Source: Anaeramoeba flamelloides (taxonomy: Eukaryota; Metamonada; Anaeramoebidae). Taken from it: 64,000 nt of DNA. A program made the translations under genes and the position numbers. A model generated the notes under the pieces. That model ran no database searches and was not told the DNA's origin. It saw only the letters and a program-made list of their open reading frames with translations. Shown piece after piece: positions 56,401 to 64,000 of the stretch (the stretch's first letter is position 1; each line of letters starts with the position of its first letter). The stretch is from positions 3,162,501 through 3,226,500 of the forward strand of contig JANTQA010000051.1 in NCBI GenBank assembly GCA_027625915.1, written 5' to 3'.

Positions 56401-57377
56401 ATAATAAAAATGAAAATAAAAAAAAAAGTTCAAGTGGAAGTGGAAGTGGAAGTGATTTTTTTGTTTCTAGTAGTAATGAAGATGAAGTTGAAATCGATTT
56501 AAAAAAATCTTCGGGTAGCGGCAATGAAAGGGAAAAGGAAAAAGAAACAAAGAAAACAACAAGTGGAAGTGGAAGTGAAAGTGACGATTCAAATAATAAA
56601 AATGAAAATAAGAAAAAAAGTTCAAGTGGGAGTGGAAAAGAGGAAATACCAGAAGTAGCAGAAAATTTAGATAATAAGGACTCTGGTTCAGATTCAAGTA
56701 TAGTTTCAAATTTTGATTCAGCTTCTGATTCTGATCCAAATATTAAAAAGAAAAATGAAAAAAAAAAAACATCTTCAGAAGAAGAAGAATTAAAATCAAA
56801 AAATACAACGGGTAAAAGCAACAGTAGCAGTAATAGCGATAGTGATAGTGATAGCAATAAAGAAGATGAGAAAAATAACATAGTATCTGAAGATAATTTT
56901 GAAATTTTTGATGTTAATGGAAATCAAGAAAATGAGATTCTTGATGATGATTTTAGTAATGAAAAAGATACTTCCGAGAAGAATAATGATAGTTTTGATG
57001 AATTCCGAATGGGTACTGACAATAATGATAACAATGATGATGAAAATATTGATAAAGATGATGATTTTAATTTTTCATCTGGTGATTTAAACAATTTTTC
57101 TTCGAGCGAAAATGAAAATTCAAATAGTAATAAAAGTTCAAGTGAAAATGAAAATGAAAACAAAAATACAAGTTCAAGTTCAAGTGGAAGTAAAAGCAAA
57201 AGCAAAGGCAAAAGTGGAAGTGGAAGCGGAAGTGGAAGTAAAAGTGGAAGTGGAAGTACAAGTGGAAGTGAAAGTGGTGTTGATTTTTATGTTTCTAGTA
57301 GTAATGAAAGTGAAGTTGAAATCGATTTAAAAACAACTAGTGATAGTGGAAGTGGGTTTAGAAGTGATAAGGATTAA
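51561..57377 (+). CDS. Giant scaffold protein, 3' part (1938 aa): coiled-coil/Ser modules, PH-like region, acidic Ser/Gly tail
   Basis: This frame continues the third coiled-coil/Ser module of the 5' part, so its first ATG is not a true start. Residues ~1-640 hold the rest of module 3 and modules 4-5, then a unique coiled coil. A K/N/Y-rich stretch follows. From ~1050 (54,700) to ~1410 (55,780) the sequence is globular, with less biased codons, ending in two segments rich in strands, each closed by a helix: RIELKVKS...YIKLKIKTGL...LNRILVLLFLLYNE and AGFLKIAKRGIIYGV...KRFLIIYKAH...CILISQTIQYFYKK. I read these tentatively as PH-like folds. A KSKRRSRSR basic patch and a tail of SGSGSG, DSNNKNENKKK and VSSSNEDEVEIDL repeats reach the TAA at 57375-57377. 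The tail is strongly acidic and probably disordered. Confidence 0.8.
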   Translation: MKKKKQLKEDEEKLMEKLKKSLKPSLRSKKSSISSSSSSSSSSSNSSSSNSDSGSEDSNKKNKKKNKNLTSGSSSEDEETKKLLNEINQKEKELAEKSKQLTEEEQKRKLELEKRLDQKKRELDQLEKEKLDKLKQKELDLQKQEKELIQKEELEKIQPDQNEKEEDEKIKLEDSDKKQKKEELRKKRLEELKQKQKELNEKEEELNQNEKLKLLELEKLEKEKENEFNNLKEQKDKELNEKEKQLKEDEEKLMEKIKISLKPSLRTKKTSSTSSNSNSSKSGSSSSSSSSSGSGSEHSNKKNKKKNKNLTSESSSEDEETKKLLNEINQKEKELVEKSKQLTEEEQKRKLELEKRLDQKKRELDQLEKEKLDKLKQKELDLQKQEKELIQQEELEKIQPDLNEKEELEDSDKKQKKEELRKKRLEELKQKQKELNEKEEELKQNEKLKLLELEKLEKEKENEFNNLKEQKDKELNEKEKQLKEDEEKLMEKLKKSLKPSLRSKKSSISSSSSSSSSSNSGSEDSNKQKKKRKKKISESSSEDEEIKKLLNEINQKEKELAEKSNKLTEKEQKRKLELENQLDQKKQELDQLEKEKLDKLKQKELDLQKQEEELKKEKEELKKKRKEELLKKKERLKLQDLDLDDRDKLLATTELTNQSENVNYNSNPRDSSIESRFEEYDAEKLKELYKKKLKELNKVKKELNNKDELKNQHNQRLTEIEKQLKEFEKNGAKKENSSSSSSSSSSSSSGSEDSNKKNKKKKKNKKKSKSKSGSGNDSNGEFEKNLELSESNKKKLKKIKKMLNSIGKNDLKDNSDLFKEIEDLEKQELEINNQENALESRKLNLEKELQKIRELLGNNFEDGFDSGSGSGSDKLNKENNYNYDDDDFILFEKSNKANRKKKKRTEEMPIQENVIREKNEKPTKFKNLKERSREKSKDHKDQSKSQNKTKSLSSVSDSPRNASRFLDDVVPQEIKDLMNRNSFGFYSGFNTKSNYYYNNKNNFNEIETKNKRYNNYKSHSINIPDQKKNAKSFNKPDKNLTFKNFTKFGIEYVDPKKVSFYKTSKSIKLLIDRYHSVNDNKCVFENFFFINTFDRWKSLNFKKKAFPLECMDKLKTEFDLIWKDVVSSARMGRIELKVKSDSTGDGLYRKTVLYLTKSYIKLKIKTGLDQDFETGFKYRWGDNLKIAIDRNNPTYNLLVYLPTEEFTVIRPEDKTLNRILVLLFLLYNETQGKNKVIGNNPIIRNVSANKLNNKILPPLLKPTRKIKKDLSAYKTFKRQIENDEITLDQIIKNYYRNNGASFLIYTLVKRKYPFEAGFLKIAKRGIIYGVGNEEPEGIHFNKYFQIVRSQNDKKRFLIIYKAHKKPSYMNFQRKGQKKLSNLIIYAQSENDCILISQTIQYFYKKQNNVGGSKMKTRNKSDRGRELLKSNKKKKKVKSNYKSKSKRRSRSRLSNLGSSNLNLNLPHNEFIHKNIKKRTQGNTGKKHKVDDSTSNDSSSYSSTDYEEGSSKFTSESGSNSDDTSNSDENELKEKNKLHQNKLEKLSEPSEVDEDRSEFLKDNSSNGDETDQSENSKNSTSGSDNEREKEKEEKKTTSSSGSVSGSGSGSESDDSNNKNENKKKSSSGSGSGSDFFVSSSNEDEVEIDLKKSSGSGNEREKEKETKKTTSGSGSESDDSNNKNENKKKSSSGSGKEEIPEVAENLDNKDSGSDSSIVSNFDSASDSDPNIKKKNEKKKTSSEEEELKSKNTTGKSNSSSNSDSDSDSNKEDEKNNIVSEDNFEIFDVNGNQENEILDDDFSNEKDTSEKNNDSFDEFRMGTDNNDNNDDENIDKDDDFNFSSGDLNNFSSSENENSNSNKSSSENENENKNTSSSSSGSKSKSKGKSGSGSGSGSKSGSGSTSGSESGVDFYVSSSNESEVEIDLKTTSDSGSGFRSDKD
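54700..55790 (+). other. Globular C-terminal region with two possible PH-like domains
   Basis: Segment 1 (~54940-55250) has alternating hydrophobic strands (IELKVK, KTVLYLTKSYIKLKI, NLLVYLPTEEFTVI) and a closing helix (LNRILVLLFLLYNE). Segment 2 (~55460-55780) repeats this plan (FEAGFLKIAKRGIIYGV, KRFLIIYKAH, CILISQTIQYFYKK). The strand-rich barrel plus C-terminal helix pattern is that of PH-type domains, which bind phosphoinositides or proteins. There is no decisive motif, so it rests on pattern only. Confidence 0.35.
56290..57377 (+). repeat. Acidic Ser/Gly tail repeats of the giant protein
   Basis: In-frame GGAAGT/TCAAGT hexamers alternate with a repeated cassette: NEREKEKE(E/T)KKTTS, SGSESDDSNNKNENKKKSS, then (F/Y)VSSSNE(D/S)EVEIDLK at about 56458 and 57288. 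These are minisatellite-like expansions inside the coding frame, with no frame loss. Confidence 0.7.
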
Positions 57378-58929
57378 ATTAGAACAATGAATTTAAAATC
57401 AAACTCCATTTTCAATAATATCATAAATGTTTTATTCATTATCATTGATTTAATTTTTGTTTGTTTTGCAAAAGATATGCTTATTAATTTTTAATGAATA
57501 AAATATTAATGAAATAATAAAACTTTTTATGTTTTTTCATTTTTTTACTTTTTCCAAAATCCCTTTTTTAAGTTGTTTGTGTTCCTTCTGTTCCTTCTGT
57601 TCTACCCTTTTTGGATTTTTTTTTTTTAAGTGTTTAGTTAAGGTGGGGAAAAAGGATCGAAAATTGTATTAAGAATTGGTGAACTTGTTTGTGATTGGAT
57701 CTTAGACAAATTGAAGTTGTTTTGATTAAATCTTAAGGGATTAGCTTCTACCAAGGAGAGGTTTAAAATTAAATTATATTACTATTGAAGTTAAATCACA
57801 TTAGTGCACCATGGCTCAGATGACTCTAAAAAATCAGATTAGTAAAAATTGTTCTCAAGTTTATCTATTCAATCCAAAAAGATCATTGATTTTGTAAAAA
57901 ATACAAAATCATGATAAAAAATCTACCTTTTGGAACAAGTTTAAAGCTTGTATCATCTATAATCTAAAGACTCCAGAATTGCAAAATTGTCTTTCTTAAA
58001 TTTTTCTCTAAATGTAGATTATTTGCCAAAAAAATTAGATTTTAATAGAAAATTAGATACTGATAAATTCAAAGAAATATCATAAAATTTTTAGTTCATT
58101 TTCCATGTGACAAATGTTTTTACACAAGTTCTGATTAAAGTATATTTTATTATTTTAAATTTATATAAACTTTGTAAATTTGCGTGATTTTCAAAAGGTT
58201 CGTTCTCTTGAGTTATTTTAATCGATGAGTCAATTGAGATTCCAAAAATGTAAATTTAACTAAAAAAATATTTTTTAAATTTGAATTTATCAGTAATTAA
58301 CTCAAAGATAGTATTTTAATATTTTTTTTATTCAGATATTAGAAATGTATTGAAAATACAACTAGTCTCATATTAAGGAAAGGTGACTAATCAATCTTTA
58401 GGGTTTTTATTTTGATAATTATTGAATAAACCTTTAAATTAAAATATGTTAAAAATGGTTACTTTTGGAGGTCTTAATTATAGATTTTTAAAAACTGGTA
58501 TAAAATTATTTTGATTTTTAGTTTTACATTTGCAATAAAAAATTTTTTAAAAAAATAACTATATGACAAATTTTAATTGTGTTTGTTACAAAAAAAAAAT
58601 TATTCATTATTAAATATTATTAATAATTGATTGTAGAGATCCATTCGAACGATATAAAAATTAATACCAGTTACTTTAAACCCCAAGAATCTTTAATTAT
58701 GAATAGTTTTAATCTTTTTCTTTTACTAATCAACTTACACATAGAAGTTTTTTTTTAATGAGACCTAATCATTCCATAGCGTCTCAGATTAAAAATTTTA
58801 TTTCAAAATGTAATAAGGATATTTGGGGTTCTACGTAGTATATATAAAACTCCATATTACTCAAGTGGTACATCAAAAAAATGAAAAAAAGGCTTTTTTT
58901 AAGAATCGGTCAACGTACAATTGTTACAA
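57378..58929. other. 3' region of the giant gene and non-coding spacer
   Basis: AATAAAATATTAATG and AATAATAAAAC near 57496-57520 may act in polyadenylation. A tandem GTTCCTTCT occurs at 57580-57600. 57630-57850 is somewhat less AT-rich but has no open frame. Nothing else recognised. Confidence 0.4.
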
Positions 58930-59345
58930 AATAAAAGAAAAAATAAGCTTCGTATTAGAGTCGATAATCATAAAAGAAATACCTTAACAAACTATTAATT
59001 TCAAAAAAAAAAAAAGATTAAAATTTAAAACTCTTTCATTGAGATTTCTAGTGTAAATTTTCTCAATTACTTTAGAAAATTAAAATTGTTGACAATAAGA
59101 TTTTTTATTGGTAAATAGATTGATTTTAAAAGAAATTACAGATCCTCAATTTTCTTAGAGTTAATTTCAAGTTTTTAATTTTTTTTTTTTTTCAAATTTA
59201 CTTTAAAAAAAAAAAAAATCGTAAAAAAAAATTGACTCGATTAGATAAAATGATATATTTTTAAATTATAAATATCTTTCGAGAAGAATACTTGATTAAA
59301 CCTAAAGATTATGTTCTGTTTCTTCCTTAAAACTTCCCATAAGAC
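58930..59345 (+). repeat. Diverged partial copy of element E
   Basis: GTTGACAATAAGATTTTTTA (59088), TTTTAAAAGAAATTACAG and CCTCAATTTTCTTAGAGTTA (59144) follow the 35725-35810 part of element E copy 2 in order. The ends are unclear. Confidence 0.35.
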
Positions 59346-59428
59346 TGGAAGAGTTTTTTTGTGTCTTATGTCCAATAATTATGTTTTAACAACAAGTTAT
59401 GTATCTTATTTAATTAATCAATGTTCAC

Positions 59429-59670
59429 CTTAAAAAGTCTTATATATCTATTGTTATAAAACTTATTTTAATTCTAAAACTCAGACTTTTTTGATTTTAT
59501 CACATCAATCAATAATTTGATTTTTTTTTTTTACTTTTCTTTTTATTTTATACATTCATAAGACTTTTTAGTGTATATAATAAGTTATATTAAAGGTACA
59601 AAATAATCAAAACAATTTCAAAAAATAAAAAAAAAAAAAAAAAATCAAATCATTGATTGATGTGATAACA
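59429..59670. repeat. Two interleaved inverted repeats
   Basis: CTTAAAAAGTCTTATA (~59430) pairs with ATAAGACTTTTTAG (~59558). TTATCACATCAATCAAT plus AATTTGATTTTTTT (59497-59530) pairs with AAAAAAATCAAAT plus CATTGATTGATGTGATAA (~59635-59669). The arms come in the order a, b, a', b', so the two hairpins overlap rather than nest. Confidence 0.5.
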
Positions 59671-59754
59671 CACAGAAAATATATTTCAAAATAATTTCAT
59701 AATAATACTCTTGTTTTCAACCCAAACAATAATAATCGAATATAAACTCCAATT

Positions 59755-59943
59755 CAAAATTTTTAACACACCAAAATTCAATTTGTGAAAAAAAAAACTT
59801 ATTTAATCAATTAAAGAAGATTTACCAAATTAGAACCATTCACTAATTGAAATGTTAACACTTGTTTATAAATTACAATACTCACAAAACAACAAATAAA
59901 TAATTATCAATACAAATAAATCATCGGTGTGTTAAAAATTTTG
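59755..59943. mobile_element. Small TIR element or hairpin (189 bp)
   Basis: CAAAATTTTTAACACACC (59755-59772) and its exact inverse GGTGTGTTAAAAATTTTG (59926-59943) enclose about 150 bases without coding potential. No target duplication seen. Confidence 0.5.
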
Positions 59944-60257
59944 GAGAGAGCAAAACAAAAAAATACATTAGTAAATTTGTTGAAATTCTATTAGGAATAT
60001 TGATCGATCAAATGGTTAGATACTACTAACTAATTTTATATGAGTTCTTCCATTTATAAAATTCGACTTTAACATAATATCGATGGTTGAAAAAAAATTT
60101 TGATCCAACGAAACAAATTAGCTAATTCAAACAATGAAATGAAAACAAAAACTAAAAGATGAAAAAATGATTTTCATAACTTACAAAAATCAAAATTTTC
60201 TCAAATTTGAATGAAATTGTATTATTACGATTGTTTGGAACGTTTTATCTGTGTGAA

Positions 60258-60270
60258 AAATTTTGAATTT

Positions 60271-60306
<36 letters not shown>

Positions 60307-60341
60307 ATATATATATATATGTATATAAACTAAATTCAAAA
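60258..60341. repeat. AT-rich palindrome around a (TA)n run
   Basis: TTTTGAATTTTAGTTTATAT and ATATAAACTAAATTCAAAA are near-exact inverses around a TA/TG microsatellite (60276-60325). It could extrude as a cruciform. The right arm is also the left end of the element described next. Confidence 0.6.
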
Positions 60342-60911
60342 AATAGGGGCCCAAATTTCGAGATCTCGTTCTAGAATCATTGGATTTCAATATGATGTTG
60401 GGCAGTTGATTAATGATGTAATTTAGATAAAATTTTCTACTTTATAATTTACTAACCAAACTTTTGACTGAAAAATTGGAAGAAAATAAAAAAAAAATTT
60501 CAAACAATCAGATGACAATTTGATTTTTTTTTGTTTGTTAGTTTCTTCAATCAAATAGTTTCAGATGTTAATTTTTCTTCACTGATTTACATTTAATATT
60601 TTTACATGATGAAAAATTTCAATTTAATTCTCAATCAAATTACTCTTACAACCGAAAAAAAATTCGATAATATCCAGATGTTGTAAAATTTTGTATGATT
60701 TTTTTAGCCAAATTTTTGTACAAAAAATGAAATAGATTTTTTTTCAACGTATAAAAATTTTTAAAGAAGACATCTTGTTAGTATTTAATCTTCTGATGAT
60801 TATCCATCAACTTCTAGTTTATTGATGATTATTTACAGGGTTCCTCATATAATTAGTTTAGTGAGTATAATTTGAAAAACTGGGCCCTTATTTTTCGAAA
60901 GTAGTTTATAT
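60322..60911 (+). mobile_element. TIR element related to family F (~590 bp), in a TA run
   Basis: The left end TATATAAACTA...AAAAATAGGGGCCCA is matched by the inverse of the right end, TATATAAACTAC...AAAAATAAGGGCCCA, over about 33 bases with a few differences. The AAACT...TTTC...GGGCCCA pattern resembles the element F ends (AACTCTGTTTC...GGGGCCCA). Both sides lie in TATATA, consistent with TA insertion. Non-coding. Confidence 0.5.
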
Positions 60912-61819
60912 ATATATATCTTATATTCAAGAAATATGTATTAAAAAAATTTTTGTGTATGTCTATGCCTTATTGGATTAATTAGATGGTGTATTAAAAA
61001 GTATAAAGTCTGTAAAACAGATACTTTTTATTAATTTTACATCAGAGATCAGTTAGGATTCCGCTGCCAGGGATAAAATGTTTAAAATCCAAGTAAAAAG
61101 TTCTCTATACAAAAACCCGGGATCAAATTAAATTATTTAAAAGTTCTACAGTAAAATGTTGGATAGTGAATTCTAATATCCTAGTCAATGTGTTTTTTCT
61201 GATCTAAATGTGTTTTAAAAAAATAAATGGTATCACAATCAATAATTGGGGTTTTTTTTACCAAAGGTTGTTTTTGATTTTTTTCAAGAATTGTATTAAT
61301 GATATAATTTGTGTTTTATCAAAAAAACTATGAAATTTAATTTAGTATTTGATCTGTGAGAACCTGTAATTTGAAAAAATGATATTTTCTAGGCAATTTT
61401 ATAGAACCTCAAAGCACAAATAGAAAGAAAAAATTGTCCAAGATTTCCTTTTTATAACCTAACAATCATGAAAATTTATTTCGAAAAAAAAAATTAAAGG
61501 TTTTCTAAATTTACACTTATTGATAACTTCAATTATGATTAAAACGGTTATTTAATAAAAGATCTTTGATCAAAAAAAATTTTTTAAAGACATTTTACAA
61601 TTTAAGTTGAAAATTCAATTTTCCAGGTTATATTGATATTTTTTTCAATCTAATTATTAAAAATTTGAATTTTTTTCTTCACAGCTAAGAGGTGATGTCA
61701 TTTTTATTAAAATTATTTGAATTTTGTGAGTATCTTTCAAATAGGGAATCAATTATTTTGGATATTAAATAATTATTTATTCTATACAACTTAATAAAAA
61801 AATTTTTTTTTCTGATTTT
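60912..61819. other. Non-coding spacer
   Basis: No gene recognised. Near 61050-61075 there is a small less AT-rich patch (GGATTCCGCTGCCAGGG) with no identifiable feature. Confidence 0.45.
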
Positions 61820-62365
61820 CGGTTAGGTTTTCGAGAATTTAAAAGAATAGAGTACAATCAAGGATTTTACTCAATTCTTTTTAATTTTGGAAAACCTAGG
61901 ACACTTTCCATTAGGTTTTCTTGAGTTTTCTGTTTATTTGGAAAATCGATAGATTTTGGTTAGTTTTTTTGAGTTTTCTATTTATTTTGAAAATCAATAG
62001 ATTTTCGTTAGGTTTTTTTTTACTTTTCAAAATAAACATAAAATTTTAATGAATTTTCGGTTTGCTTCAAAAGTAAAAAAAAACCTAGAACACTTCACAA
62101 ATAAAATAGAAAACCACAAAAAAATCTAGAACACTTAACTGATAAAACAGAAAACCTCAAAAAAAACTAGGCACTTGACAGCACTCTACAAACACTTTCA
62201 ATAGGTTTTCCAGAATTTAAAGAAATTGAGTAAAATCTATATGATTTTATTCAATTCTTTTGAATTTTGGAAAATAGCTGTTAGCTTTCCTGGGGTTTTC
62301 TGTTTATTGGCAAAATCAATAGATTTTACAGATTAAAAAGAAAACCTTAAGAAATTCTAGTAGCC
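61820..62365. repeat. Mosaic of direct and inverted repeats around GGTTTTC/GAAAACC units
   Basis: GAATTTAAA(G)AATAGAGTA...TTTTACTCAATTCTTTT (61835-61885) recurs at 62214-62264. Units of the type GAGTTTTCTGTTTATTTGGA then AAAATC(G/A)ATAGATTTT recur at ~61925, ~61972 and ~62297. Their inverses, AAAACCTAGAACACTT and ACAGAAAACCTCAAAAAAA, lie in 62075-62165. It is a rearranged tandem repeat or several nested foldback elements. Confidence 0.5.
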
Positions 62366-62689
62366 TGGTGTGAAGGTAATATTTATCATTTGTTATTTTT
62401 TTTTCTGTATTTGAGTTTTATTAGATGATAAGAGTGTTTTTTAAAACTATTAGTTATTATCTATCAAAACGGATAGTTACAAGTTGAATTTAAGGAAAAT
62501 TCTTGTCTAATCCATTTAAAAAATATTACCCAAAAATTTACCTTGTTTTTCTTGACTAGAGACTTTTAAAAAAGGTGGTTATACTATTAACAACAAAAAT
62601 TGACTGCCTAATGATTTTTCAGAAATGGAATTTTGATTAAACTTTATTATTATAGATGAAACGATAATTAAAGTAATAGTTTTATCTTA
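62366..62689. other. Non-coding spacer
   Basis: Nothing recognised. Confidence 0.4.
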
Positions 62690-63148
62690 CTGTTGAGAGA
62701 AAAATGTTGGACACAGAAAAATGGTTGGACACCAATTTTAATTGGGAACAATAGTAAAATTGAAAATCAAATCCTATTGAAAACTAGGTGAATTTTATAT
62801 AAATCCAGCTTTAAATGTGTTACAAGTTCATTAATCTGTGGTGTGTGTAGAATACTCATTTGAATGGTTGATAACTAAAGTAGATCATACAATTTTAACA
62901 AAAATCCTAGTTTTAGTAAAGTTTACTATTAATTCTGAAAATGGCAATTTTTCAACTTGATTTAGATTATATGAGATCAGGTTTTGAAAAAGTAGAATTA
63001 CATTAAACATTATTCTAAACAGTAGATTATTGTTTTTTTTCTTTAGTTATTTTACAAACGATTGAAATTAAAAATCATTTTCAGTAATGTTCCCAATTAA
63101 AATTGCTGTCCAACTATTTTTCTGTGTCCAACATTTTTCTCTCAACAG
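62690..63148 (+). mobile_element. 459-bp MITE with ~60-bp ends and TTA target duplication (PIF/Harbinger-like)
   Basis: The left end CTGTTGAGAGAAAAATGTTG continues GGACACAGAAAAATGGTTGG and CACCAATTTTAATTGGGAAC. The right end read inverted is the same with only about two or three differences over ~60 bases. TTA flanks both sides (62687-62689 and 63149-63151). A 3-bp TTA/TWA duplication is typical of PIF/Harbinger elements. There is no coding capacity, and the ends are very well preserved, so it is young. Confidence 0.7.
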
Positions 63149-63399
63149 TTACTTGGAATTTTCAATTTTATTTTTTATTACTAGTGCAAGAGAACTCTTT
63201 TTCAAAAAAATTTCCTTTTGTTAGATAAAACAGATATGTAAAAATAAAATTCAAATATATCCGTTTAAACAAAGAATGATCTAAAAAGATAAATAAAAAA
63301 CAACAGTTCTTTCAAACATTCACATGCTAAAATCAAAAAAAAAAACAATTATTTGCTACAAATGATCGAAATACTGTTTGGTAAAAAAATACAAACGCC

Positions 63400-63440
63400 T
63401 TTTTTAATTGGTAACCTTAATAGAACCTAAGAACAAAAAG
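63400..63440 (+). repeat. Fragment of the neighbouring MITE's end
   Basis: TTTAATTGGTAACCTTAATA then GAACC repeats, in the opposite sense, the inner part of the right arm of the element at 63451-63865. Probably a remnant of a second copy. Confidence 0.4.
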
Positions 63441-63450
63441 TAAAAATAAT

Positions 63451-63865
63451 TAACCATTTTGGATAAAAAGTTCAACACGGTTTTTCATTGGGACGATTCC
63501 TGAAAATGAAAAGTAAAATCAATTCAAAGAAGAAACCAATTAAATTCAAATAATAATCCATTATATTATTTTCAATCAAATTAACAAATCCAATTTAAAT
63601 CTTCTTTATTATCAAAATTTTTTGAGTGATTTTGGAGATCTCAAAAAATAGTCAATTTTTTTAACATATTTTTAATAATTGTTCAATTAAAGAAAAACCC
63701 CTATACCAAAAGATAGTATTGAAAAAAAACCTAATTGTGTTGAAGACTTCATTTCGTCTTTATTTATTTATTTATTCTTTTTTTAATTGATTTTACTTGT
63801 CATTTTAAGGTTCTATTAATGTTACCAATTAAAAACCGTGTTGAACTTTTTTTCCACAATGGTTA
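63451..63865 (+). mobile_element. ~415-bp TIR element related to the 62690-63148 MITE
   Basis: Left TAACCATTTTGGATAAAAAG then TTCAACACGGTTTTT; right, read inverted, TAACCATTGTGGAAAAAAAG then TTCAACACGGTTTTTAATTGG. The GTTxxACAC...TTTTAATTGGxAACA layout is shared with the ends of the MITE 300 bases upstream. No clear target duplication. In addition, 63590-63655 and 63927-64000 are direct repeats (TTATCAAAATTTTTTGAGTG). Confidence 0.5.
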
Positions 63866-64000
63866 GAGAAGAAATAAATAAACTTGAAAGAATATTCCAG
63901 TATATTATTCAAACAAATCAATAAAAACAATTTAAATCTTGTTGATTATCAAAATTTTTTGAGTGATTTTGGAGATCCTTAAAAATAATCGAATTTTTTG
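63866..64000. repeat. Direct repeat of 63590-63655 at the window edge
   Basis: TTATCAAAATTTTTTGAGTG then ATTTTGGAGATC recurs, showing that an element or duplication continues beyond the window. Confidence 0.45.

Noticed and set aside
6224-57377. Ciliate-type reassigned stop codons
   Set aside because: Recognisable genes end at TAA exactly where their families end, and no family-conserved frame contains internal TAA or TAG apart from the local indel cluster near 51.4 kb.
60190-60390. 66-codon minus-strand frame with an IYIYIY run
   Set aside because: It is produced by the TA microsatellite and lies across element ends.
1-64000. CRISPR array, rRNA operon, or LTR/Polinton-type element
   Set aside because: No spaced direct repeats of the CRISPR kind, no rRNA-like conserved GC-rich sequence, and no capsid, integrase or reverse-transcriptase motifs were seen on either strand.

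Overview
The window is nuclear DNA of a single-celled eukaryote with a very A+T-rich genome (roughly four fifths A+T by eye). Genes are far apart, introns are short GT-AG type, the visible stops are TAA in the standard code, and homopolymer A/T runs are everywhere. A spliced eukaryotic ribosomal protein gene (eS19) and two mRNA-decapping genes place it firmly among eukaryotes. The style (long K/E/S-rich low-complexity proteins, huge AT-rich spacers) suggests an amoeboid or flagellate protist such as an Anaeramoeba-like metamonad or an amoebozoan. That placement is a guess.

Layout: 1-467 is the tail of a Q/G/N/Y-rich prion-like protein. 0.5-6.2 kb is non-coding. 6.2-7.9 kb (minus) encodes a protein with the C-terminal domain of the decapping scaffold EDC4/Ge-1/VARICOSE. 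8-14.2 kb is a mosaic of inverted-repeat DNA elements, some nested in one another. 14.6-15.8 kb (minus) holds an unrecognised spliced coiled-coil gene. 15.8-22.9 kb is non-coding with MITEs. 22.9-23.8 kb (plus) is the RPS19 gene, with one intron. 23.8-31.2 kb is non-coding. 31.2-32.7 kb (minus) is a spliced DCP1 gene. 33-39.6 kb is non-coding with a second nested set of elements. 40.1-57.4 kb (plus) is one giant gene, apparently broken by a small cluster of indels near 51.4-51.6 kb. 57.4-64 kb is non-coding, with several inverted-repeat elements including two with very well preserved ends.

The outstanding feature is the giant gene. It starts with a probable calponin-homology-like domain and a long charged coiled coil. 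It then carries fifteen tandem copies of a ~166-residue module that I recognise as the NAD(P)-binding (second) domain of glutamate dehydrogenase. The copies have lost the dinucleotide-binding glycine pattern and the catalytic domain. The array has an exact 498-nt period over fourteen copies. It is followed by a second array of ~220-235-residue coiled-coil/serine-linker modules, a globular part with two possible PH-like folds, and a Ser/Gly/Asp/Glu tail. I know of no described protein with this layout; it looks like a structural scaffold that recruited and multiplied a dead metabolic-enzyme domain.

The second theme is mRNA decapping: an EDC4-like and a DCP1-like gene, whose products act in the same complex in other eukaryotes, lie on the same strand about 23 kb apart. 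Nothing suggests an operon, so the proximity may be chance.
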